DNA from: Phoronis australis
Taxonomy: Eukaryota; Phoronida; Phoronidae
Assembly: GCA_002633005.1 (NCBI GenBank)
Contig: NMRA01000142.1
Span: 254,272-318,271 of the forward strand
Reading direction: 5' to 3'
Length of the DNA stretch: 64,000 bases
Position 1 is the stretch's first letter; every line of letters starts with the position of its first letter. Below the pieces are notes generated by a model. It was given only the letters and a program-made list of their open reading frames with translations, was not told the origin of the DNA and ran no database searches. A program made the position numbers and the translations under genes. Below, piece by piece: positions 11,001 to 23,261 of this stretch.

Positions 11001-14000
11001 CACATAATTGTGTTGACTGGTTGTAGATTGACCAAGAACTGATTCTGTTAAAAATCGTCTGAAATGCGTTATTTACGTCTTGAGCAGATGTTGACCGCAG
11101 CACAAGACTAAGTGTGTTCACATCTTCTTCTGTCATGGTATATTCTGTTGGTAAGATAAGCATGGCGCACGAGCAATGATCACTCTACAGATCCTTGCTG
11201 AGCTAGTGAACATTAATTATTTTTGTTTTACACTGTAGACTTTTACAGGAAATTACCTGTAACATAGTACAAGCATGTTTATTTTATCGTTTGATTGCAT
11301 TACCACATTGTTGTTAAATGACCGTCATTTGCTGAATATGCATTTTAAGTAGCGTTTAGGAATTATTGGTTCTTGTGCACTGAATTGAACCTAATTTAGA
11401 TGCACATATTTAAATCTTGACATATGGTGTTTAGCTTTAGTTTTTAATTCAGGTTCACAGTGTATTTACATATTTTTGCTCTGAGCCTTGAAACAGATAA
11501 TTATTGCACCTTGCATAAAACTTATAAACTTGTATACCTAATTTGTCAAAGAATGTGACTGTCTTCTATTTTAAGGCATAAATCGCCATTTAGAAGGTGA
11601 AGTTAGGAATAAATTAATTTTAAAAGTTCTAGAACGATACATCTTGTTTTTTATGGTTTCAAGAGGAGGGCATTGTGGCCTAGTGGGATAACTGTCGGCT
11701 TCTTTTAGTCAAGGTGGTGTGTTTGAGTCCCACTGGGGCACACTGCTAGACCCTTTAGTCAGGCCCCTAGCTCCTCAGCTCGGTTTTAACTAGAAAGTAT
11801 TTATTAATAAAGCATACAAATGGTTCCAGATGATTTTTTCTACGAGCCCACCAACTTTAATAGACCACCTGAAGTTATTTTTATATGGTTTCAAACTGAT
11901 TGCATCTTTTCTCTTCCTGTATACCTTCGTCGTGATAGAGAAGTCATGGTTTCAAAGCCATATAAGAAACATTGAGCAACTAAAAAATTTGTTAATAAAT
12001 GCCCTTTGTTTAAAGAATTATACATAAATGAGAAACAAACCTCCACAAATCTTGTTTTCAGATGACAAGCAAAAGAAGGAGGGAGACAGCATTATTCCAA
12101 CATTGCCCGACGTTAAAATGTTTGCTGCCAAGGCCATTGCTAGAGCTGCTAAAAATGGTATGTCTTGATTTTGTTTAATTTCTGAAAAGAGGACCAGTCC
12201 AGGCTGTCTGATGCCTATATTCAGGGCTTGGAATTTTCCGCGGAAACGCGGATTTCCGCTTTTTTGAAATGTGCTTTCCGCTTTTTTTATAATATTTCCG
12301 CGTAAAAAATCGGATTTGATATGAAATTTCCGCGGCAAATTCCTTTCTTACCGCGGCGTTGCAGACGACGTTCACCTCAGAAAGCGGAAGTTGCTCTTTT
12401 TGTTTCGGAGGAACGTAAATTGTCAACATTGCCGGGGCATCTGGGTAAAGCATGGTGTGATTTTCAATGGCGGCTCGTGTTGTTAAGCGCGGCGACAAAT
12501 ACTACCGCTCTGCAGCCAAAATTGTGCAGGTTGGGAGTGGACGGGCGAGCGAATAGGACGCAGACGCATGCTACTGATGGTGGTAACGTTTTTTTTTTTT
12601 AGTCCTCCCGATTTTTGTCGCGGAAAGGTCCACATTGACCATTTCAAAGGCTGGTTATCGGGCATGATTTGCGCCGTAAAAGTTTCCGCGTTCTTTGTCA
12701 TTGGTCATTCCAAACCCTGTATATTGCACTCTGCTATGTTGCTTGGTATTTAAATGGGTTGATATGTAGACATTTTGGGCTTGAAGATGGTAACTAATCC
12801 ACATAGTGCAGTGGCAGATCTAGGATATCATAAGGGGAGCCCAACATTGTGTCTCGGGAAATCACACAAAGTAAGATTGCGCGGGTGCACCCAGCCTGAA
12901 ATAAGTGGGGCGCTCGAAGTTCTGAGGTTATTCATGACTAAAAAAGGGGCGAGGCCAATTGCAACAACACCGGCACACCCCACAAACACACAAACTGGAA
13001 CTTGTTAAACTTGTTTTGGCCGCGTGTTGATTATCGAGGTTCGTTAATGAACTCAATATTTCCTCACGCTCTGGTTTTATTATTTTTTCCGGCAGCCAAC
13101 GGGGACCCGGGACCCCTGGGCTCTCCCTAAATCCGCCGGTGTAGTGAGTGTTTGCTATTTTCTAGGTCAATGTTATAATTATTCATGACTGTAACATCAC
13201 TAACTTTTCTATGGTGTGTACACCACTTGGACACATTTTGGGATTGGAAGGGCTAACTAGTCTGAATAGAAGCGTAGAATTTTGCAGAAGGTTATAAATC
13301 GTGGGTGTCCCTCATACAGGTATTTTGAAATTGTCATGCAAGGTCAATGAAGGTAGTTCTTTGTGAACACTGCTTAGTCATGCAACTGTCTCAGTTGGAG
13401 TTTGTATTAACACAGCTTAACCAAGGGTTTGTGGTCCTGTCTAAGAAGATAGTTGTTTTATTACCCCCTGTGTATTCTGGATAGCTGAGCCCTAAATGGA
13501 GATAACCTCAACAGTCACAGCTCCTTGTGCTCGTCTGCCCCACAATCTAGTGATTCCCCAGAGCATGTCTGGTCATTTCATTTCCCATCTACTCCACAAA
13601 TACTTTGGATTCTCACAGCAAGTGCTCACAGCCCAATGTTTCGACTACACTGTAATGAAATTCTTTAGAGGATTATTTAGAGACTGTGGTTTTCCGTTTT
13701 TTAAAAACAAATTTAGCAGAACAACAATTTCAAAGTGCTGCAGCTCTGTTTTACTTCAAACTTGTACGTCATGTTTATTGTTTCTCAAAAAGAATGCGCT
13801 TCCTTTAGACAAAATGCATAACCGCTTGAACATGACTGTGCTGCAAAATGATTGTTAAGAATAAATGTGTGGTCAGAGTCATCAAATTCTTTTAAAAACT
13901 CTTGTTTTGGTAATTAAAAACCAAAGATATTCAAATCACGGTATGTGTAACTGAAGTATGTAAATTCAGTTCAGAATCTCCAATTGTTTGAAAGGAGTCC

Positions 14001-17000
14001 GTTTCCGTTATTGTTGGAAAAACACGGTCTCTAAGTACGTGAGGCAATAAGAGCATGAAGCAATTGCTTTGCTGTTTATGATTTCATTCAGTCCGGGCGG
14101 ATCCAGCATTTTTATTTAGGGGGGGCCAGGGCAGACTATTACCCAGGATTGTTCCCGTCAGACATTCGCACCCCCGCACTGCCAAATGGGAGAGTTTTAG
14201 GGGGCCATGGCCCCCTTGGACTCCCTCTAAATCCGCCACTGCAGTCCTAGATAGCATGCACACCCACTACAGCTTTCGTTGTCTGATCACCTTACAGAGT
14301 AGAATCTAATGATCCTTCTTTGTTTAGTTTGACTACGGCTTTCGTTGTCTGATCACCTTATAGAGAATCTAATGATTCCCAAGAGTGAGAACAGCTTCTT
14401 TGTTTAGTTTGACGTTGGTTTTAAGTAATTTGTTTGCGTTTTTTGTGCCAGAAATACAGTCACAAAGTATTGTGCTTACTCTTTGAGTTGGGTATCCATG
14501 TGTGACTTCAGTTTACCACTCACTCTGATAGATCGATGTGCGCACCCAGGGGGGATCGAATTTGGCGAAGTGGGTAAAAAGGTCCACCTCAGAGAAACAA
14601 AAAGTCTGAGAAAAAGGCGTAGATGCACCGTTCACAGTTCTGAAGGTGTTCCTCATTTTTTTTAGTCCTCCTGCTTTTTTGTTAGCAAAAGGTCCACTTT
14701 GTTACTATGTAGATCATGTGGGTGTTGACTTAACCAATTTTGCCAGCCGAGCAGTCACAGGATCCATCACAGATGCAATTCAAAATGTAAGCCCAGCACT
14801 TGTTCTTGTGAACATTTCCCTTAGCAGAATATATGATTATATAAGAGACAGTTTTTATCTTAATTGTCATGTTTCATTCATGCGTCCAAGATTGCTATTA
14901 CCACAATATTCTCCTTTGAAAGGAAATCAATTTTGTTGCTTTTAGTTTGGCGTCTTCCTTCAAATTATGTGCTTATCCTAGCTAATTGTGAGTTGATGAT
15001 ATTACCTACATTTAGTGGCAATGGTAAATTAATGGAATCCCAATCTTGGAATTACTACAACAGTGCCCTTAATAGCTTTAACCATTTAGTGTGGACATGC
15101 GGTGTAGACAGTCATGTAATTGGAAGAGCTGTATTCATAATTTATCAGATTCACTAGTCTTCAGCTAGTTTTAAAACAATCTTATTGTAGTTTCGCTGCT
15201 TTATAGGTTCTTAATTTTGGCTGACCACTGTATGATTGCCCAATTTTGTCCCTGATCTTGCTTTATGATTTTAAAATCTAGGTACTTATTGTTAGGCTCA
15301 ATTTTACCAAACTTACATGCTTGAAGTGTTACTAGAATTTTATAATCAAACAATTCAACAAGACTGTTAAATTTTAATCATTTATTCTCTCATTAGGAAT
15401 CTTGATGAAGTTTGGTAATGAATAGCAGGTTTGAAAATGGTCATAGAATTGATTTTCATTTAGTATCATTTTTCATTTTTTTCTCATCATAATGTTGGCC
15501 AGAGTTATGTTATCCAAATACCTATAGTCTTTAGTAACTGTTTCTCCTTTAAAGAAATTATCAGTTTATGACCAAAAAGTGTATTTTCAGGGATTATTGT
15601 TGGATAGGACAGATTTCTTGAAGTTATTAGCCTTGGCAGGGCTATAAAAAACAAAATTCAGTGGTTCGCAAACATTTCTAAGCATGCCGCCTGTGGCCAC
15701 ATCACATGACCTAATGAATATAAGTCTGAAAAGATTTCTGCCCCAACCGGGACTAATGAACCCGGAACGTTCTGCTGACCAGACTTAGAAATATTTGCGA
15801 TACACATTTCCACACCGGTTAAGACACATATATATTTTATAAAAATTCATTGTTACGTGATTTTATTTCAAATTCCAAATTTCTTGCTGTTTTCTATCAG
15901 GCATTCAAGGAAATTAAGTCCGATGTCATTATCATTTAAGTGGCACAGCATTCGGCTATAACTATGGAACAAGTGGGCTCATTTCTAACTGCAAATTTCC
16001 GTTACATGACTTTTGTTGCCTAGATTGTCCCTATAATTCACTCGTCTTTACTCGCATATACAGAATTTTGTTCTCATACATTATAAATTCAGTGTTGTCT
16101 TAGGTAGTAATCTGTTTGTGCTTTGTTAATTAAGATAAGCTACCTAATGTATGCTAATAAGCCAGCCATTATGTAATCTTGATTTCGCTGTACAGGTGAG
16201 AACCGTAAGATCCTACACGAGATCGAGTGTGAGAAGATGCTGATCCTGCTGCTGGGGCACGAGGACCCCAACGTACAAATAGCTGCTGCTCAGGCAATGG
16301 CTGTGATGAGTGAGAACTTGACGTGTAAACAGAGCATTGGAGATTGGGGTAAGGAGCAAACGAATGTGAAGAATAAAATTAAGAAATTCTCTGTACACAG
16401 TTTTTGTTTCACAGAGCTGCCAATCTGCCAACGATTATTTTTTCGGAAAGACTACAAAATTAAGTCCAATTATTTTATAATTATGTTATGGTACTGCGCG
16501 GTGCATCATTTAGTTAAAAAAGCATGAAATAGTTGAAAGTGATTAACACTTATTTTAAAAATATAACTAAGTCCTTTCAATGAAGATAATTCCTCCGAAT
16601 CCCACGAGGTGTACCGAGGACATGGATAATCTATTTATCCCCCAGTTTGAGCAAAAAACTTCAAAAATCACTAAACATCACTTTTCGTTGTGCTTGACGT
16701 CAATCATCTCTCATGAATCAAATCACACAAAGTTGTGTGAATGTCTTCTATAGAAAATTGTAGTGTGTGTCATGTTTTCATGCCAAATGATTATCTCTAT
16801 GGGATATTACTTGGTAGTTATTTACCAATCGAGCTTATTTTGGGGATTTTTATGTCATTTTACCCTTGCAAGGTATAAAATGTTGATAAAATGTGATTTA
16901 ATTTTACTGTTGTCTGAAAGTGAATAGGTTGAAATATGTTAACAACAATATTATAATACTATGTTTTAAAACAGTTTGAATCATTTACATAATTTTAGAG

Positions 17001-20000
17001 GGTATTGAGCCCCTGGTGAAGTTACTTAAGAAAGAACGAGATGAGAATCAGGATGTCAAGGAAGCTGTCTGCTTGGCACTCGCTAACTTAACAACTGGGA
17101 ACCAATCAAATTGCCAGTAAGTAATATGTTCCATTTCCGGAAATGTACAAAATTATCGTGAAGATATAACTTTCGTGCAGTAATTATATAGTTAACCAAT
17201 TAGTGGAAGAATTTTGTTGAAAAAATTGGGCTGTTTGAAGGTTTGGTGAGAATCTAAAAAGAAAGTAGATGAAAAATAAATAAATACAACTTTGAATATA
17301 AGCCAAACACGGGCTTTCTTCAACCATATACAGGTTTTTGTTAAGAGGGGGTGCTGGCAACTTTTCAAGCAATACCACAACCAAGGGAGAAATAGATGTT
17401 CTATGGTCAAATCATCTCATGCGGTGGATAACATTGGGTTTTTGATTTCAGGGAAGTCTGCAACTTTGGTGGCATTGAGCCTTTGATCAACATACTGGCA
17501 GATGGTAAAGACATGGCTATAGCCAACGCATGTGTCATCTTGACCAATATGTCTACTGAGGAGAATCTCCGATCAGCAATACAAGCCCAGAGTGTGGTTA
17601 CAGCCCTCATAGATCCTCTCAAGTCTCCGTGAGTCATTTCTTATTGCTAACGTATTCCCTTTTCCTAGTTTTTTCTTGAGGCCAAAAAATAAATTTAAAG
17701 TCAAGCAACCTCTGTCTGGATGATGGTGCTGTGCTTCGTTCAATTACACAGTACAGTAAACGCCTGGGGGGCCAAGTTTCAGTTATACAGTAATAGCCAA
17801 GGGACACCCAGCATATTAACTTCTATTTCACTGAGGGATCAGGCTGTATAAAGGAAGTGTTGATTCCTGAGTTACAATGTTTCTGGTTACATGTCTCAGG
17901 AAACAACTTGGCACTGAACTATCACTCATACGAGGGAAAATGTTTCTGGTTTGTACGACAGTCTATGATTATCGCCATGGCGATATGAATTGTAGAATCT
18001 TATCATACTCCAAGAATATAGTGGGAGGAGGTATTGTACTGGCCTTGTGTGATAGGTGCCCGCTTTCTTTACTCGAGGCCCTCAGATTGCATTGTGTCAC
18101 ACTGGTTTCTAGCTCCTCAGCTCAGTTTTAACTATATATTTATAAGGCATAAAAATGGTTCCCAGTGGTCAGTACAATGGCGGGCCCACGTGCTTGGCCT
18201 GTGCACGTCTGGTACAACGTGTACCAGACTGCCTGCAATAATTTTTTCAAGAAAATAGTGGTAGCTGGATTAGAAATCATTCCTCATCTGAGGAAGGATC
18301 ACCTTCAGAACAAATTTACAAAATTTACAAAGGATTTCGAGTGGTATTTCATCATTCTAGCTATATCAATCAAACACCTCATATCATGGAATAATCACAG
18401 GTACTAAAGTTGTGGTTAACTTCTTTCTTGAAGATGCAGTAAATTAAGTGTTTACCATAACAATATGCTCAGTTACAACATTTGCATCTGCTCTTTAAGT
18501 AACTTGTGATGCAGTGTCATCAAATCACTAAACTCACCAAACCACAGACCTTAATTCTTCAATACTTGTTTCAGTAATCCAGTTGTACAAAGCAAGGCTG
18601 CTTTGGCTGTTGCAGCTTTTGTTCTCGATTCTGAAGCAAGGACAGAGGTGAGTCATGCGAAGTTGGATGTTAAGCGTGGAGGTCAAGGTTGTAAAGCCTG
18701 TAATCCATATCACTTGTGCGTTAGGTTTTAGTGAACGTTTTAGCTTCAAGTTGTATCTTTTGTTCGACACGATGATTGTGATGTGTTATACTCGACAGCT
18801 TCAGATTACGTGGTTATGAATCACCATTGAGAGTGCTTTGCAGTTAACAGAGATTGTTTTGTTCCGCCATCTAGGACATTAGGTATAGGCATTATGTACT
18901 TCAGAGGGCGTTAGTAAGGAGTAGCCTGACCATTGATCAGAAATATTTACAGAAACGATGTTGGAAGGAATCAAAATGCTGAGTTACAACTGAATGCCTT
19001 GAATTGTTTCTTGACTAGGTGTTCTATATGGATCTTTTTTTCGATTCAGTGAATTTATTTAGTTTTTGTCATGCATCTTTTTATCTTGGCACAGCTTACA
19101 TCTTGTCGTCTGTTATCATTTTAGTTCCGTCTGTCTGGAGGACTAGAACCTCTTGTTCAGTTGTTGAAGGCCAATGATAAAGATGTCTCACGCAGTGCTT
19201 CATGGGCCATCACCGTTATCGCAGACGATGCCTCGGCAGGAGAAATTTGCAAATTTGGGTATGTCAAGAAAAATGTAATTTCTTTGCAGTTTCATAATTG
19301 TATCTAAGCCTGAAAACATGGTAGATTGCTTGTCAGGTTTTTTATTGCACATTACGATTTACGTGACAGCGTTTTCCAGTGACTTAACCAGACGTAGGGG
19401 GTTCTGAGCATGCGATAACATCTAGTTTCTTTGTTAACTGCCAAGCACACTGTTTTGTCTGTTACGACAACAAGCAGTCCAATTATCTACCAGGCTTATT
19501 ACAGACCACGTGTGAACACAGTCAAACTAGGAGTGAATTGGTGTATTCGGAAAGAATAGATTGTCACAACTTCGGTTGCAGTAAACATGATCACCATTTG
19601 ATGAAGATTTCAGAAATGCTATTGATTTTTGTTCAAATATGTTATAACGTAACTTTTATTTTTAACAGCGCAACCCAGTCAGGATAGATAAGATCTTATT
19701 GGAAATTAGAGCAATTATCGAACAAAAGAGAGCTGGCTCTCCAACCATAAATGCCAGAATGGAGTTAATCAGTTGTGTAAGATATTGGCTCAAGGGGTAA
19801 ACTTCCCAACTTATTGTTGGGCTATAGAATCGAACAAGTTGGGAGCAACGGGAAAACGCCGTAATGTTAAGCTTTGTTATAACTAATTTGTCACGTTTTT
19901 ATGGCAATGATCTGTCTCTTGGCTTTCTTAAAAGTTTTCATCTCAGGGACCTTGACCTGAAGTTTTTAAATAGACTCAGAGAAAAGTGTGTAAACTCAAA

Positions 20001-23000
20001 TCCTTGTTTGCATTTAATATAAGCCATTGGTAAATAGCGCTAAGTAAACATGTCTGCTCATGTATTTTTTGCATGTTTATTAGACATTCAATGCATTTTA
20101 CGTAAATTTGGCTGNACATGTAAACTTCCCAACTTATTGTTGGACTATAGAATCGAACAAGTTGGGAGCAACGGGAAAACGCCGTAATGTTAAGCTTTGT
20201 TATAACTAATTTGTCACGTTTTTATGGCAATGATCTGTCTCTTGGCTTTCTTAAAAGTTTTCATCTCAGGGACCTTGACCTGAAGTTTTTAAATAGACTC
20301 AGAGAAAAGTGTGTAAACTCAAATCCTTGTTTGCATTTAATATAAGCCATTGGTAAATAGCGCTAACATGTCTGCTCATGTATTTTTTGCATGTTTATTA
20401 GACATTCAATGCATTTTACGTAAATTTGGCTGAAACCTTTTTTATAGATCTAGGCTTCAAAATTAGTTTGAATAAAAAAAGCTGCTCTGTTGAGTATTGT
20501 TTGACATTTTTGGTAGTCTATGCGTTTCTTTCGTAGTCTAGATAACATTTTTCCATGACGTATTTACCCAGAAATAATACAGTTTCCTCAAATTTGAAGA
20601 AAGCAATGGCCTAATTGTGTGTTTGGATGTGATTCCATGTTATAACTGAGCTCAAATTGTTTCAAATGCTTATGGTTCCAGAGGTCTTGAGTTGCTACAA
20701 GACATTCAGATGTCCAGTACCAGAGCCAACAGGTTTGGCGATGCTGCTATGGATAAATTGTTGGATAGCAACTTGTCTGCCAAATACGCCCTAACTGGAT
20801 TCCTAGGTAAGCCAATCTCCCTTGGACTTTGTTTCAGAGTGAAATTGTTTTGGGTGTTGCCACTAACGTATGCTGCAGTTGTCGTTCGGAAACTTTCATT
20901 CGGTATGTCAGTCGGGTATGCTTGTGGTGTGAAATGATGACGAGTTAAAATGTTCAGTACAATGATCGTAGCTTTAAAGGTTACATCCAGTTCAAAGTTG
21001 TTAAGTCTGCAGGTGTAGCGCAATACATTTCCGTGTTGTCTTTGTACTGAATTAATTTAATTCTTAAACCAAACAGATATCTAGGCTTATCGAAACAAAC
21101 AAAATACGCAATCAATTAGTAAGTGTAAATTTGTCTTTTTTGCGAAAATCTTAAATTTCCTGATGTTCTGCTGTGACCATTTCCATAGATGTAGTCAATA
21201 CTTACAGGTCCTCACAACATCATTCGCGATGGGTTCTTTGATGCTGGTGCCGTCAAGCCAGGCCATAGGTTCCAGCCACTGGAAGTGTTTGGTAAACAAG
21301 AGGTTGACCAAAGAAGACCAGTCATCCTCATTAATTCGTGTGTCAAAGAGTAAGTTTGACTGCAGTGGCCTTTTGAATGTACGTGACAAGCAATGTATAA
21401 TCGCCATTCAGAGTCTGCGATGTTGTTAATTTGTGCTATTCACACCTTCTACAAGATGTGGTGTCTTTGCACTGCATCGTCAAATACATATTTCTGGCTT
21501 TACAAGATGAAACACTGTATTCATTCTGGGCCCAGATATGCACTAATCCATAAGGGGTAATATACAATCTCTGCCAGGTCCATGAACCCTTTGTTAAGCT
21601 GTGTTTTGTTGCATAGTCCAACTGGAACAGAGCAGGGTTCACAAAGAACCGCAGCTTTCTCTGACCTTGCATGTCAATTTCAAAAGGCCTATTATGTGAA
21701 TATCACCAATGATTTACAACCATCCCCAACATTCTAAGCTACCATGTGGACTAGTTACCCCCTCTAACCCCAAAGTGTTGTGTAGCTTAAACTGGCAATG
21801 TTAACTAACTTCCATCCTCTGTAATTAGTGTAATTAAATTCATCATGTATCAGTGATAAAAGCAAGCACTGGTATGTTGTCTGTGTCATAATTTTTCACT
21901 GCAGTGAACAGTCTTGTGGTCAGATTTCTTCAACCCATGTTTCACAGCTCTCTGATTTAATATTCTTTGTTTTCAGGCCAGATGCAAGTGACCAAGCATC
22001 TGAGCTAGCCAAGGAAGAGTCCAAGGTGACGGCCAAAGTGTCCAAAACTGGCGGCAAGGACTCTAAATCGTAAGTTTTCTACAACCACCTTTCATTCAGC
22101 GTCCCATTTAATATCAATGTAGTATATTGTGTTACTTAAATACATGATGCATACAAGTGGTCGCATTGGTTATTAGGAAAATGGAAATTAATGTTTTAGT
22201 GCTACGTTATGTCATGAACTGACTTTTTTCACTTTTATTTAGACAAAGCGGACATATTTTTGAGACTTCAGTCACTTGAAGTTCACATTTAAAGTTATTG
22301 TTGTTATCCCGCTATACTAGTAAAAAATCAAAAGTGCATTTTTCGTGAGTAATGTTTTGAGTCTGGGGCTGTGAAACATGTGCTGTGAACTTGGTTGTTT
22401 GAGGGAATTAATTTCACGGATTGTATGCATGCTTGTTGTGTCATTCACCTTGCACGTTTTAACGCACACCACTAATCAGTTGTACCAACACTCTGTGATC
22501 ACGCTTTGGCCCATCTCTGTGTTTTTTTTTTCTGAACAATTGTTGTTGTCGTATTGATGCACTTTGTGAACTGAATATCATTTCTTATATCAAGTGCTTG
22601 TTTTACCTCTAAGGTTGGTCAATGACAATATGTAAGTACGTCATGTAACATTTTGTACGTTAATTTTACAGAATTCTAATGTAGAAAATAAATCTGAAAC
22701 TAAATAAGGCGATCCAGATCCTCCCAAGGATACTATTGTTTCACGAAATGTAGAGTATAAATAGGCAAATAAAACAACAAGAATGGATCAACTGAAATTT
22801 TCAGATTTGTCAACAGAAACAAAAATAAACTTAAGTAAAATCAAAAGCATTACGCCACATCTTAAATGTCAATTGTCATAAAGTGTTTGATTTTACTTAA
22901 GTTTTTTCCTGTTTCTGTTGACAAATCCGAAAATTTCAGTTGATCCATTCTTGTTGTTTTATTTACCTATTTATATTCTACACAATTCTATGTATTTCAA

Positions 23001-23219
23001 TATCTTAGTGTATCAAGTTAATTCAGCTTAATTGACACAACCTAGTGTCTGGTTAAGCTTTTACACATCAGTTTACACATGCTTAGATTTCCATAACCAT
23101 CAGTTTTTGAGATGCTGAAGGTTTTAAAGGGAGAAAACATGACTTGGACGATTACAATTTTACATTGAATTTTGCATACTAATCGACATGCTTGTTCATT
23201 CACAAAGAAAAATAATGAA

Positions 23220-23261
<42 letters not shown>

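Larger units (their letters stand above)
16196..21349 (+). other. ARMC3: ARMC3 exons 10-16: second armadillo block
   Basis: Exons 10-15 encode about residues 352-611 with clear repeats: GHEDPNVQIAAAQAMAVMSE, EGIEPLVKLLKKE, AVCLALANLTTG, FGGIEPLINILADG, IANACVILTNMS, NPVVQSKAALAVAAF, SGGLEPLVQLLKANDKDV and SASWAITVIADD. Exon 15 and the start of 16 match the human LSAKY..TG.L segment. Exon 16 then carries the conserved NII.DGF.D.G....PG stretch and VILINS. Confidence 0.9.

Noticed and set aside
13496-13858. 120-residue plus-strand open frame in ARMC3 intron 9
   Set aside because: No motif, no splice context, low-complexity Cys/Phe-rich composition typical of translated intron.
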